A stretch of DNA of 64,000 bases from Siphlonurus alternatus (GCA_949825025.1 OX463784.1:2691168-2755167), one strand, 5' to 3'. Shown: positions 12,901 through 23,538, counted from the first letter of the stretch. Numbers and translations: made by a program. Notes: generated by a model not told the origin, from the sequence alone.

Positions 12901-15900
12901 GCATACCATATTTTTTTATGATTTGACCGTCTTGATCTTACGAGTTGATCGAGCATGGAGCCAGATATTAAGTCATGAGATGTTCATTCACAAAGTACCG
13001 ATAACAATGTTTTAAAAGTGCTTTCAACTTTTACAGGTACCTTGCCACAGGGGACAATACGATTTCGATGGCCCTGGCATACCGAATAGGAGCCGACACA
13101 TGCAGGAAGGTAGTCTACCATACCTGCAATGCTTTGTGGAAGCGTTTGTGTCCTCTTTACCTGAAACCCCCAAGTAAGGAGGGATACAAAATTATAGCTC
13201 AGGACTTTGAGAGCATGTGGAACCTTCCACATTGTTTGGGAGCGCTTGATGGCAAGCATATCGTAATCAAGTGCCCTCCACACTCAGCCTCACAGTATTA
13301 TTGTTATAAAAATTTCTTCAGTGTGGTTCTTATGGCTGCCTGTGATGCCAACTACTGCTTCACTCTAGTTGATATAGGGCACATGGGATCAGTTAGTGAT
13401 GGGGGAGTGTTTAGGAATAGCATCTTTGGGAGTAGGATTATTAATAATACTTTAGACGTACCTGAAGCTGAACCTCTCCCTGGCACTATAGAAGCTGCTA
13501 TCACACATGAACCTACTGCAAATAATCCTGCCCCTTATAGTGAACCTTTCCCTTATTTCTTCATTGGAGATGAGGCTTTCCCTTTACGTAAAAACCTCAT
13601 GCGCCCCTACCCAAGAAATCAGTTGGCTGGGCATGGCCCAGAAGCAATGAAGAAAAAGATTTGTAATTACAGAATTAGCAGAGCAAGAAGGGTTATAGAA
13701 AACACTTTTGGTATATTAGTTGCCAGGTGGAGGATTTTTCACAGAAAGTTAGAAGCAAATCCCGATAATGTAGTTCGCATGGTCCAGGCCTGTGTAGTTT
13801 TGCATAACTATATCATGAAAACCAAACCAAATCAACCGAACTTCAACCTTGGGGATCAAATTTTAGAAAATGGGGAAATTCAGTATGGTGCATGGAGAGA
13901 AGCTGCTAGAGGCAGTAGGCTAGAAGACGTTCACATACGCTCAAACAGAAATTCAGAGCCAACTGAAAAGTTTCTCCGAGACCAGCTAGCCTCTTACCTC
14001 ACTTCACTTGGGAGTGTACCATGGCAAGAAGAGTATGTCAACAGAGGAGGCTTTTAAAATTTCAATTGCATACCTTTAATTGACCTGTACATATCCTGAG
14101 TTTTTATATCTTTGATTGTACATGCTGTCTTTAAAACATGCTTGATTAATTATTTTCCTTATTTATATGTATTATTATAATAAATCATTTAATAAAGTTG
14201 TTTATAAATATGTAAGCTGTCAATTGTGTAAAATTAGTTCTTTTTGCAAATACATATTTTACTTTTATCAATATTTTGCATTTTTATTGTGTTTAAAATA
14301 AGCTGAAATAGCTAAATAGCAAAATACAAAGAATAAACAAGGTATAATTATGACATATCCCTTTTTATTGATGTATTTTATTTAAAAGCAAATAAATTTT
14401 TTTTTTTTTTTGCATAAAAAAAAATAAGACTTAAATAACTGCCAAAATGCAGAAATATTTGGCACTTAAATTTATATGCAGAATAAAAGAATGCTGAAGT
14501 TAATTGAAAAAATACTCTGCTAAATCTGGTAGGAATTATAAATGACATACATGATTGTTTTTATTTATTTTATTGAGCCTCTATTGTTTTGTTACATATT
14601 ATAAAATAGTGAATAATTGTCAACACACAGTATATTTCATGAGTCCAATAGCAAGAACATATCTTTTACTATGCAAACAGGCAAACAGTATAGTCAACTC
14701 TGGAAATCCTTCACTTAAAATATATGGGTAACATTAATTAGATCTGGCACAAGAGATATGGCGATTTTTCATCGGGTGAAGATTTTTTACTTGCAGTTAG
14801 GACATGGAGGAAATTTATCCATGAGTTAGGATAAAAAATATTTCATAACATATTATGAACAAACAGCACTTGTCTTACAGTTATATTATCTCTCTCTTAG
14901 TATGCTTCAATGTATTTAAAAAGACACCTGTATTTGAGAATACATCAAAATTTGAAACTTTATGGAATATAAATAGACAAGCAACACCATTTGCTGTAGC
15001 TTATAAAAATAACTTCATATAGATGTGCAGTTTATGGTCATGACCCTATAAATGTCTTCATAGTAACAGTTATTTTATAGCAGTAATTACCTAATTACTA
15101 TGACATAAAGTCAGCACATTATTTATTTTCACTTCTTAATTGTTCCTCTCTCACTTAAGGGTAACTTAAAGTTAAATTATATATATAATTTAAAACAATG
15201 CACAGGAAATAGGCCTGCAAGACTAAAAATATAATAAACATATATTATATTTATTATTATATGGGGGGGTTAAGCAAATGTTTATATTTTTACTTGTTTC
15301 AAAAGCATAATATATGCATATATGAAAAGATCAGCTAATCAAGATAAATATAAGTCACTGTATTTTAAATTCAAATCTTCTCCCAAATAATATTTCTGAA
15401 AAAAATTACATAAGCTAGTAAGAATAGTAGGAATCATAGGATACTTAGTTATGTTTAGGATTACACAATTAATTGAAACTTAAAAAATAATAATTAAAAA
15501 AAAAAAAAAATGTTTGACTTTTTTTCAAAAAGTTTTTTTATCAAAATTCCAAAGGTGAATTTAATTTTTTTCCCTCTTTAAATCATATTATTACTCACTT
15601 TCATCCATTACTGCTTCCATTACAATGTTTGTAACAGTCATGATTACCTGAGCTTTCTTCTTCTTGCTCAATTTTTCAATTTCGTCTGACAAAAAGTCTA
15701 GACACCTAGCCTTCGGAGCCTCTTGAGATTTCTTGGATCTCTCAACCAAGACTTGAGAAATGGTTGCAGCAGCTTGCGACATTGTTCTCAATCCTTTCTT
15801 AAACTCTTCTGGTTCATCAAAGTTTCCTACTCGCTTCTTACTATCTGAATTTTTACTGTACTGCTTTGAATTAACCCTTGACTGTGAGGCTGGGGAAGGT

Positions 15901-18900
15901 GTCTGTGGTGGATTGCCCAAAATGTCCTCAGCATAAGAATCACCTTCAAGCACATTAGAAAACCAAGCTGCGTCTTCCGATGAATGATTTTCAAATGAGA
16001 TGGCCTGTGGTAACAGTTTGGGTGAGACGGAAGCTTTCTTCGAGGTTTCAGCTGTACATGGAGTAAACGACTTACTTAGAGCCTTCTGGGAAGCTGATGC
16101 TGAGGAGAGACTCTCCAGGTCTATTTCGATGTTTTCTCTATTCTGAGAGCCTGGAAGTTCCTGGTCTTCAACCTGCAAGCCAAATATTTAAATTGTTAAA
16201 AAAAAATATATACATCTATATTTTAAAAAATATTATAATATTTAACAATTTTTGCAATTAAATTTTTTATGATGTAATAAGAGTTGCTGAAAAGGTATAA
16301 GACCACAAACTTAAAATAAAATAATATTACACGGTCTTTATTCCCACTCTTTGAAAATTGTTGCGACCTCCGTGAAAAATCAAGCTTGTCTTCTGATCAT
16401 AACGGAGCCATCTTTTTTGCTAATTATTTCCGCAAAAATTTTAAGAGCATGCATGTGGATGCACTTTACCTTAAGTTAGAGATAACGGCGGTCAGCTGTT
16501 TGATGTAGCTCCATGAGAGGCAAATATTAGTGCATAAAAGACATAGAAAAAATCTCAAAACAATTTAACGAGCCGTTTTTGTTAAATATTTTTTTAATTT
16601 TTAGCATAGGACTTTCCCATGGAGAGACAAACTAAAAATTTAATTTAAGAAAATCGGCTCGTTAAATTGTTTTGAAACTTTTTTTATGGCTATTAGGCAC
16701 AAATATCTGCCTTTCAAAAAAATTTCAGAATTTTTGTGAATTTGCCAAGGTTTACATGTTAATCAATTGGAGCTAAAGAAAAAGCTGATCGACATTATTT
16801 CTACCTTAGCATGATATTTAATAATTTAAAAAGGGACCACTTTAATTTTTTTCTTTAATCACTTATTTTTTGGTATTAGTTATAATAACTATATCTAATA
16901 CAACATTGACTGTATGACAATTGTTAAAATTGTAAAATTAAGAGTATGCATATATATTATATTATACTCTTATATACTTTTACAATTTTCATGGACCATG
17001 GAGCATATAAGAATAAAAAATTTACCTCTTGTTGCTGCTGATTTTCACCATTCTTTTCCCTATCCATTTTTACAGGCACAAGGTATGTTATTCCATCAAT
17101 ATTCTGCAAGGAGGGGAACATGCATAGTTTTAATTTATTACATACAATTACATAATATATACTGAAGAAAAAATAAATATAAATAATTAAAATAAAATAT
17201 ACTATACATACTTCGACAATGTAGTTTTGTGATCCATCTCCTCGTGCAGCTGGTGCAGCAGCAGGCTTCTTTTGTGGGGAGATGGCAAACTTTAGGTTGG
17301 GCAACTTTCCAGCTCGATAGCTCGTTGTCTGTGTGAAGCTTCTGGCAGTCGAGCAAGACGGAGTGTTCGAAAGCCTAGAAAGTAAAATGTAAGTGTAAAG
17401 TGTTTCAGAATTATGATTATTATGAAGCAGAAGTAAAAAAAAAAAATTTTTTGGTTAATTTAAATGTACCTGTACGTCACATATGGCAGAGAAAGAACAC
17501 CGAGCGCAAAAGGTAGTGATTTTTTTTTCATACCTTGCATTTAAATCATGCAATGAAATTATTAAAAATTGAAAGACAATAATATATGCATGTGTAATTT
17601 ATTTGCTTTCCTTCAATTACTTTTCTTATGCATGCAGCTAGAACTTCATTTGCATATTAATTAATGAAAAAAAAAAAATAATTTTATTATTATTATAAAC
17701 AAAACCATGGCAGTGTGTGTGCTATGCATACATGTATAATATATATAAATTTAATACATACTCTGAAGAAGCTAACCCGTCCTCATCACTGTCAGAAGAT
17801 GACTCTGCAGCGAACTCTTTTGCCTCATCAGTGACGTTACTTGCAGTGCTGCCTTTTTTAACTCTGAGATTTCCCTTCAGAAAGAACAAAAGCTTGAAGT
17901 ATGGCCACTTAATTACATCCGTGCTAGATGCAGCACCACTCCTGTGTAATTCATCATATCGTTTGAGTTGAGAACCAAAAGACTTCCTAAGTTGGGCAAT
18001 CTTCTGTTTCACAACTTTAACTGAAAACATTAAAGAAACACAAATTAATGTATTATAGTCAGCCTTATATATATTATTAGTATGTTTTTAGTACAAATAA
18101 AATTTCACATATTATAATATAGTACTATATAGTACATAATTCTCAATTAAATACCTGTAACGTTTCTATAGAGCACAGGGTTCTCGGTCTGTAGTTCAGT
18201 CACGATATCTTCATAGCCTCTCGTTTTGAGTTGCTTGTTGCAATAATCTTTTGAACCTTTATGATACAGGTAATCTCGTGCTCTATATTTTTCAATCAAA
18301 AGTTCAATGAACTCATGTTGAGCTAGCAATTGAGCTGCTGTTAATTTAGGTGGCATATTACAGATATTTTCACAAAGATTCCAGAAAAAACACGTGTGTT
18401 TATTAATTTTGACGATCAGCTGAAAATTGAAATAAATATAATAATTGACAGTCGAATCGCGATGACATTACGCGCCAAAATATTATTATTATCTTAAAAA
18501 TCGATACAAATTTTCTGATGACGTGTCGCAACAGCTTAATTGGTAAAAATAAAATGCATTTTTAATTAAAAATCTGTGGACTTCTTCATAAAGTTTTCAA
18601 TCATTTGAATTTCGGTGCGCTAGTCCTGCGCTTTTCTGTGATTGGCTAGCGTTTGGCGTAAGCCGAAGAGGCTGCGCCAAGTCTTTTCAGCTTGGCTTCG
18701 CCAAGCCGAAGCCTCTTTGCGACTTTGCTTTTAAGCGCAAGATCGGTTTAAGCCAATCAGAGAGCCGTATAATTGGAGCAAGCCAAAAGTGAAAAGCTCG
18801 TAGTTTAGGCCTTTACAGCTACCAAGACACCAGACTATATATAGTGACCAATCAGACACTGTTAACTGACCCCCCCTAACCCACTATCACATGCCTGGCT

Positions 18901-19522
18901 TAACCCTACATTTCATCTCCTTCCCAGATTATGCTATAGCTAAACTGTAGTTATTGTCGTAGTTTTTTATTTATTTATTTATTTTTTCAATAAGCTTTAA
19001 ATGATTTCAGCCTAGTTCTTTTAAAGCATTTTACTGAAACATTTACAGAGTTACACAATTGTATGATTATTTTGTATTGTTACAGACAACCTCAAACATT
19101 GGCTTTCAAACAGAGAATTTTCTGAATCAGATATTAAAATCCACATTGCACACATCAACAAGTATGTGGGTTCCAAAATCAGTGACCTACGCAGACCTCC
19201 GAGAAAGAGCCACAAGAAGAAGCAAGTAGTGCAAGAGTCTGAAGAAGAAGAAGAACAAGAAGAAGTGGAGAAGTCTGGTCAGGGTTTTAGGTATGCCACC
19301 AGTGTTCAGGATGACAACAGCATCGATGATGACAATTCCCAAAACTCGTCTGATAGCTCGCAGAGAACATACTTCAATTCACAGTGTGTAAGTCGGACTC
19401 AGGAGTCAGAAAATGAAGTCGTAGAATCTGATAGTGATATAGATGAAGTATTGAAACATATTGAAAATGATACCTACAGTAGGCACACATATACTGGCAT
19501 GTTAACATTTGCTGGCTTGTAG
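4729..19522 (+). CDS. BEN-domain protein, BEND5-like (six exons)
   Basis: Exons are 4729-4903, 6105-6259, 7511-8486, 9446-9528, 11005-11221 and 19086-19522. All junctions are GT-AG and phases match, giving 680 codons plus TAG. Residues 1-58 begin MFALVQFL, resembling the N-terminus of BEND5. A Ser/Thr/Gln-rich linker follows (about 120-340), then a coiled coil (about 346-418) with repeated ETxKQLELAL blocks, then the BEN domain (about 463-600) with [16 protein letters not shown], a conserved Trp and INKYVGSKI. The C-terminus is acidic. BEN domains bind DNA or chromatin and often act in transcriptional repression, so a nuclear role is inferred from the family. The start is chosen because its peptide matches BEND5 and no earlier exon is evident. 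The 7.9-kb fifth intron holds a complete Harbinger transposon on top of normal splice sites. The match to BEND5 is by eye, so another BEN paralogue is possible. Confidence 0.85.
4960..5001. repeat. (TG)n/(TA)n microsatellite
   Basis: TGTGTGTGTA followed by a run of TA dinucleotides in intron 1 of the BEN gene. Confidence 0.95.
5345..6000 (+). mobile_element. 5S rRNA-derived SINE, split by a hAT-type MITE
   Basis: 5380-5455 matches the internal part of 5S rRNA: GATCACCAAAGTCAGGCTAC, then GTCGGGTGTGGTTAGTACTT and AGATGGGTGACCG, the RNA polymerase III internal control region. The body contains GACTGAGGTTGTCCACGGTT and, after the MITE at 5614-5896, CAGTCTCACC and CGTAACAGGCCGTGG. The same tail occurs at 10327-10410 and 30930-31015, and the 5S head occurs again at 34577-34617. 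This makes it a dispersed 5S-headed (SINE3-like) retroposon and not a 5S gene. Confidence 0.75.
5614..5896. mobile_element. hAT-type MITE with 8-bp target duplication
   Basis: Terminal inverted repeats are CAAAGTCTTCTGCTCG and its near complement CGAGTAGAAGACTTTG. The flanks are CCTCAGTC at both 5606-5613 and 5897-5904, a perfect 8-bp duplication typical of hAT. Related copies lie at 39700-39978 and 51766-52053. Confidence 0.88.
6105..6259 (+). CDS. BEN-domain gene exon 2
   Basis: 51 codons plus two leading bases; acceptor TATTCAG|AT, donor AAAAA|GTAAGT. It encodes a polar stretch including [15 protein letters not shown] and [13 protein letters not shown]. No domain is recognised. Confidence 0.7.
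6956..7430. mobile_element. Foldback MITE in intron 2
   Basis: Ends AATGGGGTACTGAC and GTCAGTACCCCATT are complementary. Inner arms also pair: GATTTTATATGAATTTTTAA near 7038 with TTAAAAATTCATATAAAATC near 7303. About 475 bp, no coding capacity. Family unassigned. Confidence 0.75.
7511..8486 (+). CDS. BEN-domain gene exon 3 (linker and coiled coil)
   Basis: The largest exon, 325 codons plus one base; acceptor TTACAG|AATG, donor ACAA|GTAAGT. The first two thirds are low-complexity (Ser, Thr, Gln, Lys, Pro). From about 8219 to 8430 a heptad-rich helix repeats [20 protein letters not shown] and [10 protein letters not shown] at about 14-residue spacing, which suggests dimerisation. Confidence 0.8.
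8524..8720. mobile_element. MITE with CAGTAAAAAC-type termini (pogo/mariner-like)
   Basis: Starts CAGTGAAAACATGATGTTAC and ends GTAATAATGAGTTTTTACTG, with inner AAGTCAAGGGAC and GGGACCTCAATCTCCTTTAC blocks. The family recurs at 37085-38050, 40803-40990, 42720-43241 and 60926-61699. TA next to the ends of several copies fits a Tc1/mariner or pogo origin. Confidence 0.65.
8721..9445. other. Intron 3 of the BEN gene, remaining sequence
   Basis: AT-rich intron with a 106-codon open frame at 8890 that shows no recognisable motif and no splice support. The polypyrimidine tract before TTTAG|G at 9445 serves exon 4. Confidence 0.5.
9446..9528 (+). CDS. BEN-domain gene exon 4
   Basis: An 83-nt exon, [20 protein letters not shown] then GTVKDSQ; acceptor TTTTTTAG|G, donor CTCAG|GTAAAA. 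Phase joins exon 3 (A|GT, Ser) and exon 5 (phase 0) without a break. It continues the linker ahead of the BEN domain. Confidence 0.65.
9880..10036. repeat. (AT)n microsatellite with embedded 17-bp spacers
   Basis: Long AT runs interrupted twice by the identical spacer GTGTTTTCTATGTTA, indicating slippage of a compound unit. Intron 4 of the BEN gene. Confidence 0.95.
10037..11004. other. Intron 4 of the BEN gene, right part
   Basis: A-rich, tail-like DNA lies at 10044-10250. 10327-10410 is a 5S-SINE tail fragment (GACTGAGGTTTTCCACAGTT and GTAACAGGTCGTGG). The rest is AT-rich and unrecognised up to the acceptor at 11004. Confidence 0.55.
11005..11221 (+). CDS. BEN-domain gene exon 5 (first half of BEN domain)
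   Basis: 72 codons plus one base; acceptor GGCAG|GTAC, donor [20 protein letters not shown] aligns with the VHLGSG segment that opens the BEN region of BEND5. [19 protein letters not shown] matches the family signature (conserved NLA, F/WG, L, S). [13 protein letters not shown] leads into the exon-6 helices. Confidence 0.85.
11005..11256 (-). other. No antisense gene over BEN exon 5
   Basis: The - strand frames overlapping exon 5 are shadows of the BEN coding frame. They lack splice support and recognisable motifs and are left unannotated. Confidence 0.6.
11221..11340. mobile_element. Fragment of a GGCGCGGATCCAGG-ended MITE
   Basis: Right after the exon-5 donor, CCTGGATCCGCGCCTGG and a poly-C block match elements at 20982-21133 and 31691-31850, which also share the AACATGGGCnnTAT motif. 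Degenerate, non-coding. Confidence 0.5.
12285..14057 (+). CDS. Harbinger DDE transposase (HARBI1 family)
   Basis: Three exons, 12285-12444, 12531-12708 and 13037-14057, with GT-AG introns of 86 and 328 bp and matching phases, give 452 codons. The start has a good context (AAAATGG). Motifs: the [19 protein letters not shown] and LRYLATGD segments typical of the family; catalytic Asp in LGALDGKH (residue about 184); second Asp in [12 protein letters not shown] (about 234); [10 protein letters not shown] (about 291); and catalytic Glu in [18 protein letters not shown] (about 334). All three DDE residues are present. The enzyme would cut and paste the element using its TIRs and the TWA target. 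Harbinger transposases usually need the element-encoded Myb/MADF protein for DNA binding or nuclear import, and that partner is at 18356-15591. Poly(A) signals AATAAA lie at 14179 and 14191. Confidence 0.95.
14058..15590. other. Harbinger intergenic spacer between convergent genes
   Basis: 1.5 kb of AT-rich DNA holding the 3'UTRs of both genes. Two AATAAA hexamers (14179, 14191) serve the + gene. Nothing else is recognised. Confidence 0.5.
15591..18356 (-). CDS. Harbinger accessory protein with MADF (Myb/SANT-like) domain
   Basis: Five - strand exons, 18356-18155, 18020-17762, 17374-17212, 17103-17026 and 16172-15591, join in phase to 427 codons. Residues about 15-100 form a MADF domain: [50 protein letters not shown] and [12 protein letters not shown] Ser/Asp-rich acidic stretch follows (SSSDSDEDG), then a low-complexity middle. 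Near the C-terminus, [20 protein letters not shown] resembles a BESS-type interaction motif. MADF proteins bind DNA; in Harbinger elements the second protein binds the termini and recruits the transposase. Intron 4 contains a TTAA-flanked foldback MITE (16471-16809), a later insertion that leaves the exons intact. Confidence 0.88.
16471..16809. mobile_element. TTAA foldback MITE (GGTAGAGATAAC type)
   Basis: TTAAGTTAGAGATAACGGC at the left and TTATTTCTACCTTAG at the right are inverted. The arms share ACGAGCCGTTTTTGTTAAAT / GAAAATCGGCTCGTTAAAT. It is close to 39140-39532 and lies inside intron 4 of the Harbinger MADF gene. Confidence 0.75.
19086..19522 (+). CDS. BEN-domain gene exon 6 (end of BEN domain, acidic tail)
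   Basis: 145 codons including TAG; acceptor TTACAG|ACAACC, and G|AC makes Asp across the junction. [20 protein letters not shown] and [17 protein letters not shown] complete the BEN fold. A basic patch (RKSHKKKQ), a Glu run ([10 protein letters not shown]) and a Ser/Asp-rich tail follow. The acceptor lies 271 bp beyond the right end of the Harbinger transposon. Confidence 0.83.
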
Positions 19523-19599
19523 GTTCATTGATTACTATAAAGTAAGGTGCGCACTACAGAAATGAACCAAAGAAATTTGAGTTTGTAATGTGACCAATA

Positions 19600-19980
19600 G
19601 ATAGTTTGAATCACGTACCCTCCAAAATGGTACCAATCCAAAATACTCTATTTAAAACAGGTTTCCCCGGGAAAAACTCCAAAGCCAAAAGAATGTGTTG
19701 ATAAGCATGAAACCTAACCTGAAAAAGGCCCTCAAATTTCTCAAAGAAACACTGTGTAATTTAGGTGGTATGGAACAGGTAAACTCGAGTCTTAGAACAC
19801 AGTATTTTTTCTTACATATTCAACAATCATTTTTAAGTAAGCCCTCATGCCAAGCGACGCATTCTCTCTGTTACTCTGACGTTAAATTTTTTCCTGCACG
19901 GAAACCTGTATTATATAGAATGTTTTGGATTTATGTACCATATAGAGGTTCATTGGATTTTCTTTTCTTTAGAAAATAAT
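19600..19980. mobile_element. Decayed copy of the foldback family seen at 43499-44128
   Basis: Shared blocks include AACTCCAAAGCCAAAAGAATG, ACCTGAAAAAGGCCCTC and GGTGGTATGGAACA on one arm, and CAAGCGACGCATTCTCTCTG with TTTAGAAAATAAT on the other. The arms are partly inverted. It lies just 3' of the BEN gene and may overlap its 3'UTR. Confidence 0.6.
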
Positions 19981-20565
19981 GAATCAAAATTTCTGAGTCA
20001 ATTTTTGTTGTACGCTCTTTTCTTAATTTATCGAGAATTAAGATATGCTGAATTTTTTTTATTCTGACTTTCCGCCCCTTCTTTAATCTCTGTTGTACGT
20101 GCATGCATTATTTTTTATACAATTACTATATATATATATGTTGATGTTTTTGTGTTTTTTCATGCAAAATTAATGTAAAATATATTTTTAGTTAACTTGA
20201 CTGATGGCAAATTCTCAGAATTTTTACTTTTTATTTTTAATAACTGTGATGCAATAATTGTAAAACAACTTGATTTTTCCGTGGGAAAGATCTACACCCT
20301 CATTCTACCTTTATGTGTTTTTTACTAGATTAATCATCAAATGTCTTAATACTTCAGACACCTTTGTATTTTAAATTTGATTGACCAGAAGGTAATTAGG
20401 TTTAAGAGTAGCGCATGTATTGCTTGCATTTGATGCATCAGGATGATTCTTTTGTTCCCAGATCTCTTCGAGCGCTGCAACTGTTCACTTTTCTGGTCCT
20501 AGTGTTTTTATGATTTAATATTGTATTTTTGTAAAATGCCTTGTCAACTATATTGCAATGGAGTA

Positions 20566-20860
20566 TCAACCTCAATTTTTTTTTTTTATTGCAGAAAAAT
20601 GGATAGAGCGTGCAAAGTTATGCTACACTGATTTTTTAGAGCATGGGAACTATTTTTAAAAAATTATTGAAAGTTCTTTAAGCGACGTCACAAGGCGCCG
20701 CTTCTTAAGAAGAAGATATGACTTGCCGCCTCGTAACATCACAAAAAAGACTTTTAATAATATTTTATAGTTTCCAAGCTCTAAAAAATATTATGGTAGT
20801 GTAACTTTGCACGCTCTATCCATTTCTGCAATAAAAAAAATTTGAGAACAATACTCCATT
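20566..20860. mobile_element. Foldback MITE, TTGCAGAAAxxGATAGAG family
   Basis: ATGGAGTATCAACCTCAA and TTGAGAACAATACTCCAT ends are inverted, with inner TTATTGCAGAAAAATGGATA and TATCCATTTCTGCAATAA. Arms close through AGTTCTTTAAGCGACGTCAC. Relatives: 31063-31160 (partial), 32803-33142, 38219-38679 and 52534-58381. Confidence 0.8.
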
Positions 20861-20981
20861 ATTTTAAATAATTTTATGAACATTTTCTTATTTCTGTATT
20901 TTATGATTGTTATGTGTGTGTACAAGAATACAGAACATAATATAAATCATATGGTACACATTATTTTGTAGCAGGTGATAG

Positions 20982-21133
20982 TAGGCGCGGTTCCAGGAAA
21001 AAAAGTCAGGGAGGTGGGGGCGTCTCCATTAGTCCATTGTTTAAAAAAAATTGAAGGTGGAGAAATGCCTTTGCCCATGGTACACCAAACATTTCGGAGA
21101 AAGGGGGGGAGGGGGGCTGGATCTGCGCCAGCA
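20982..21133. mobile_element. Short GGCGCGGTTCCAGG-ended MITE
   Basis: Ends GGCGCGGTTCCAGG and CTGGATCTGCGCC are inverted around G-rich tracts. Related to 11221-11340 and 31691-31850. Family uncertain. Confidence 0.55.
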
Positions 21134-21800
21134 TGATAATATAAGAGTTTCTTTGCTTTGTATTAATTAGCAATTCTGCAATACTGTTAAATAAAAAGCA
21201 GCAGACAAAAAAAATATATGTATAAATAAAAAAAGGGTAGTTTTAAATTTTATTTAACATAAAATTTTATAAAATTATGTAAAAAAAATGAAATAATAAT
21301 AAATTTTTAAAAAAAGGTTTCGTGTTTACTTATATAATTATATTGCAATATAATATTAGACTGTCTAATATATGTATACCTAGAAATAAACAACATATAT
21401 AGGTGACTTTTTTTATTTAATTAATTTTTAATTATATAATAATATATATAGAATAACACAATATATGGTAAATATAGATTATTAATTAATATATAATTAG
21501 GGGAAATAAATTTCATTGGAGAAGGGGGCTGGAGGGGGCGCCAAGTTCCAACCATTTGTCCAAATGTGAATTTCCATGTTCAGCCATTTTGTGAGGTACC
21601 GAGTTGGGGCACAGTTGATTTGACTGGGAGCAAATGGGATATTCCCATTTGTGACCAGCCACAACGGGATTAGTAAATGGTCTGCCAGATTGAAATTACA
21701 ATGTTAATAGAACCCAAGCTTCAACATGGTAACCAACTGTGCCCAACTGTGCCTTTGAGTCAGGGAAGAAAACATAATTTCAAACTCCATACTAACAAAT
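21134..21800. other. AT-rich intergenic DNA
   Basis: Simple AT-rich sequence with no coding signal. 21535-21780 is less AT-rich but unrecognised. Confidence 0.4.
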
Positions 21801-23336
21801 GGATTTCAAGGTATCTTGTATGCAAAATTGTATCGTGTATTACAGACTATACAAACAAATGGAGTTGAAGTTTTCTTGCAAGAAAAAATTGTATGCAAGA
21901 AAAAAAAAAAAAAAAAAAAATAGTATCGTGTAATACCGGCTTTGTAGGTAAAAACAAATAGGTTTAGACATGTGAAGGATGAGTTGAAGACGTAGTATTT
22001 CAAAATGCTGATTCAAACACAGTTTGATATACATTCAGCCAGCCACCGTTTTCAGTTTGATCCACACTCAGTATCAGGACTCACAGATTAATCTATAGCC
22101 AGTATTACACGATACAATTTTTCCTTTCAAGAAAGCTTGAACTCCATTTGTTTGTATTGAGATGAAATTTTCTTGAAAGGAAAAATTGTATGCAAAATTG
22201 TATGGTGTGATACAGGCTTTACAACAATTTTATTAGTTTTCTATATGACATAAAAATAGTATAATGATTTCTATATATAAAAAAAATACTTATAATATTT
22301 GCTATTAAGCTCTCTTCTCGTTAAAGCTGGTACAATTTTACTAACTATTGCATACAATTTTCCCTTAATTGCAAGAAAATTTGAACTTCATTTGTTTGTA
22401 TGGAGATGAAATTTTCTTGTAAGGAAAAATTGTAAGCAAAATTGTATCGTGTAATACAGGCTACATTCTCTCCTAATTTGAAACTTTATTTGAGGAAAAA
22501 ATAGCGAAAATACAATATAATTATACTGCATTTTATTATCTCGTATTGTCGCAATTCTCGTCTACTTCATCTTTATTTTGAGCAAGAAGAAGTAAGATAT
22601 GGTTTAAGCCTGTATAAAGGCGGTATTACACGATACAATATTTCTAACTATTGCATACAATTTGTCCTTTCAAGAAAACTTGAACTGCATTTGTTTGTAT
22701 GGAGATGAAATTTTCTTGAAAGGAAAAATTGCATGCAAAATTGTATGGTGTAATACAGGCTTAACACGATACAATTTTACGTACAATTTTTCCTTATACA
22801 TTAAAATTTCATCTCCATACAAACAAATGGAGTTGAAGTTTTCTTGCAAGAAAAAATTGTATGCAAGAACTTAAAAAAAAAAAAAAAAAAAAAAAAAATA
22901 GTATCGTGTAATACCGGCTTTATAAGTATAAAAAAATAGGTTTAGACATGTGAAGGATGAGTTGAAGACGTAATTTTTCAAAATGCTGATTTAAACACAG
23001 TTTGATATGCATGCAGCCAGCCACCGTTCTCAGTCTGATCCACATTCAGTATCAGGACTCGCAGATTAACCTAACAACAAATTTATTATTTTTCTACATA
23101 ACTATATACATACAGTATATATATACATATATATAGTATAATGATTTCTATATAAAAAAAAGGCTTATAATATTTGCTATTAAGCTCTCTTCTCGTTAAA
23201 ACTAGTACAATTTTTCTAACTATTGCATACAGTTTTCTCTTGCAAGAAAACTTGAACTCCATTTGTTTAATTGTATGGAGATGAAATTTTCTTGGAAGTA
23301 AAAATTGTAAGCAAAATTGTATCTTTTAATACAGGC

Positions 23337-23538
23337 TTAATTCTCTCCTAATTTGCAACATTTTTTAAGAAAAATATAAGGAAAATACAATATTATTAAC
23401 TGCATTTTCTTATCTCGTATTGTTGCAACTCTCGTATATACGAGAGTTGCAACAATACGAGATAAGAAAATGCAGTTAATAATATTGTATTTTCCTTATA
23501 TTTTTCTTAAAAAATGTTGCAAATTAGGAGAGAATTAA
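23337..23538. repeat. Perfect 202-bp palindrome
   Basis: Two uninterrupted arms of 101 bp mirror about the centre at 23437/23438 (CTCGTAT|ATACGAG). It begins TTAATTCTCTCC and ends GGAGAGAATTAA. No mismatches were seen. Confidence 0.93.

Larger units (their letters stand above)
12047..18812. mobile_element. Complete PIF/Harbinger DNA transposon
   Basis: 6,766 bp. The left end AGCCTAAACTACGAGCTTTA pairs with the right end AAAAGCTCGTAGTTTAGGCCT (one-base indel). It is flanked by TTA at 12044-12046 and 18813-18815, the 3-bp TWA-type duplication of PIF/Harbinger. It carries a DDE transposase (+, 12285-14057) and a MADF-domain protein (-, 18356-15591) tail to tail, each starting about 240-460 bp inside its terminus. 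Subterminal GC-rich short inverted repeats around 12060-12170 and 18620-18760 (for example AGCCGAAGAGGCTGCGCCAAG) may be transposase or MADF binding sites. The element lies wholly in intron 5 of the BEN gene. Both genes look unbroken, so it may be active or recently active. Confidence 0.93.
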
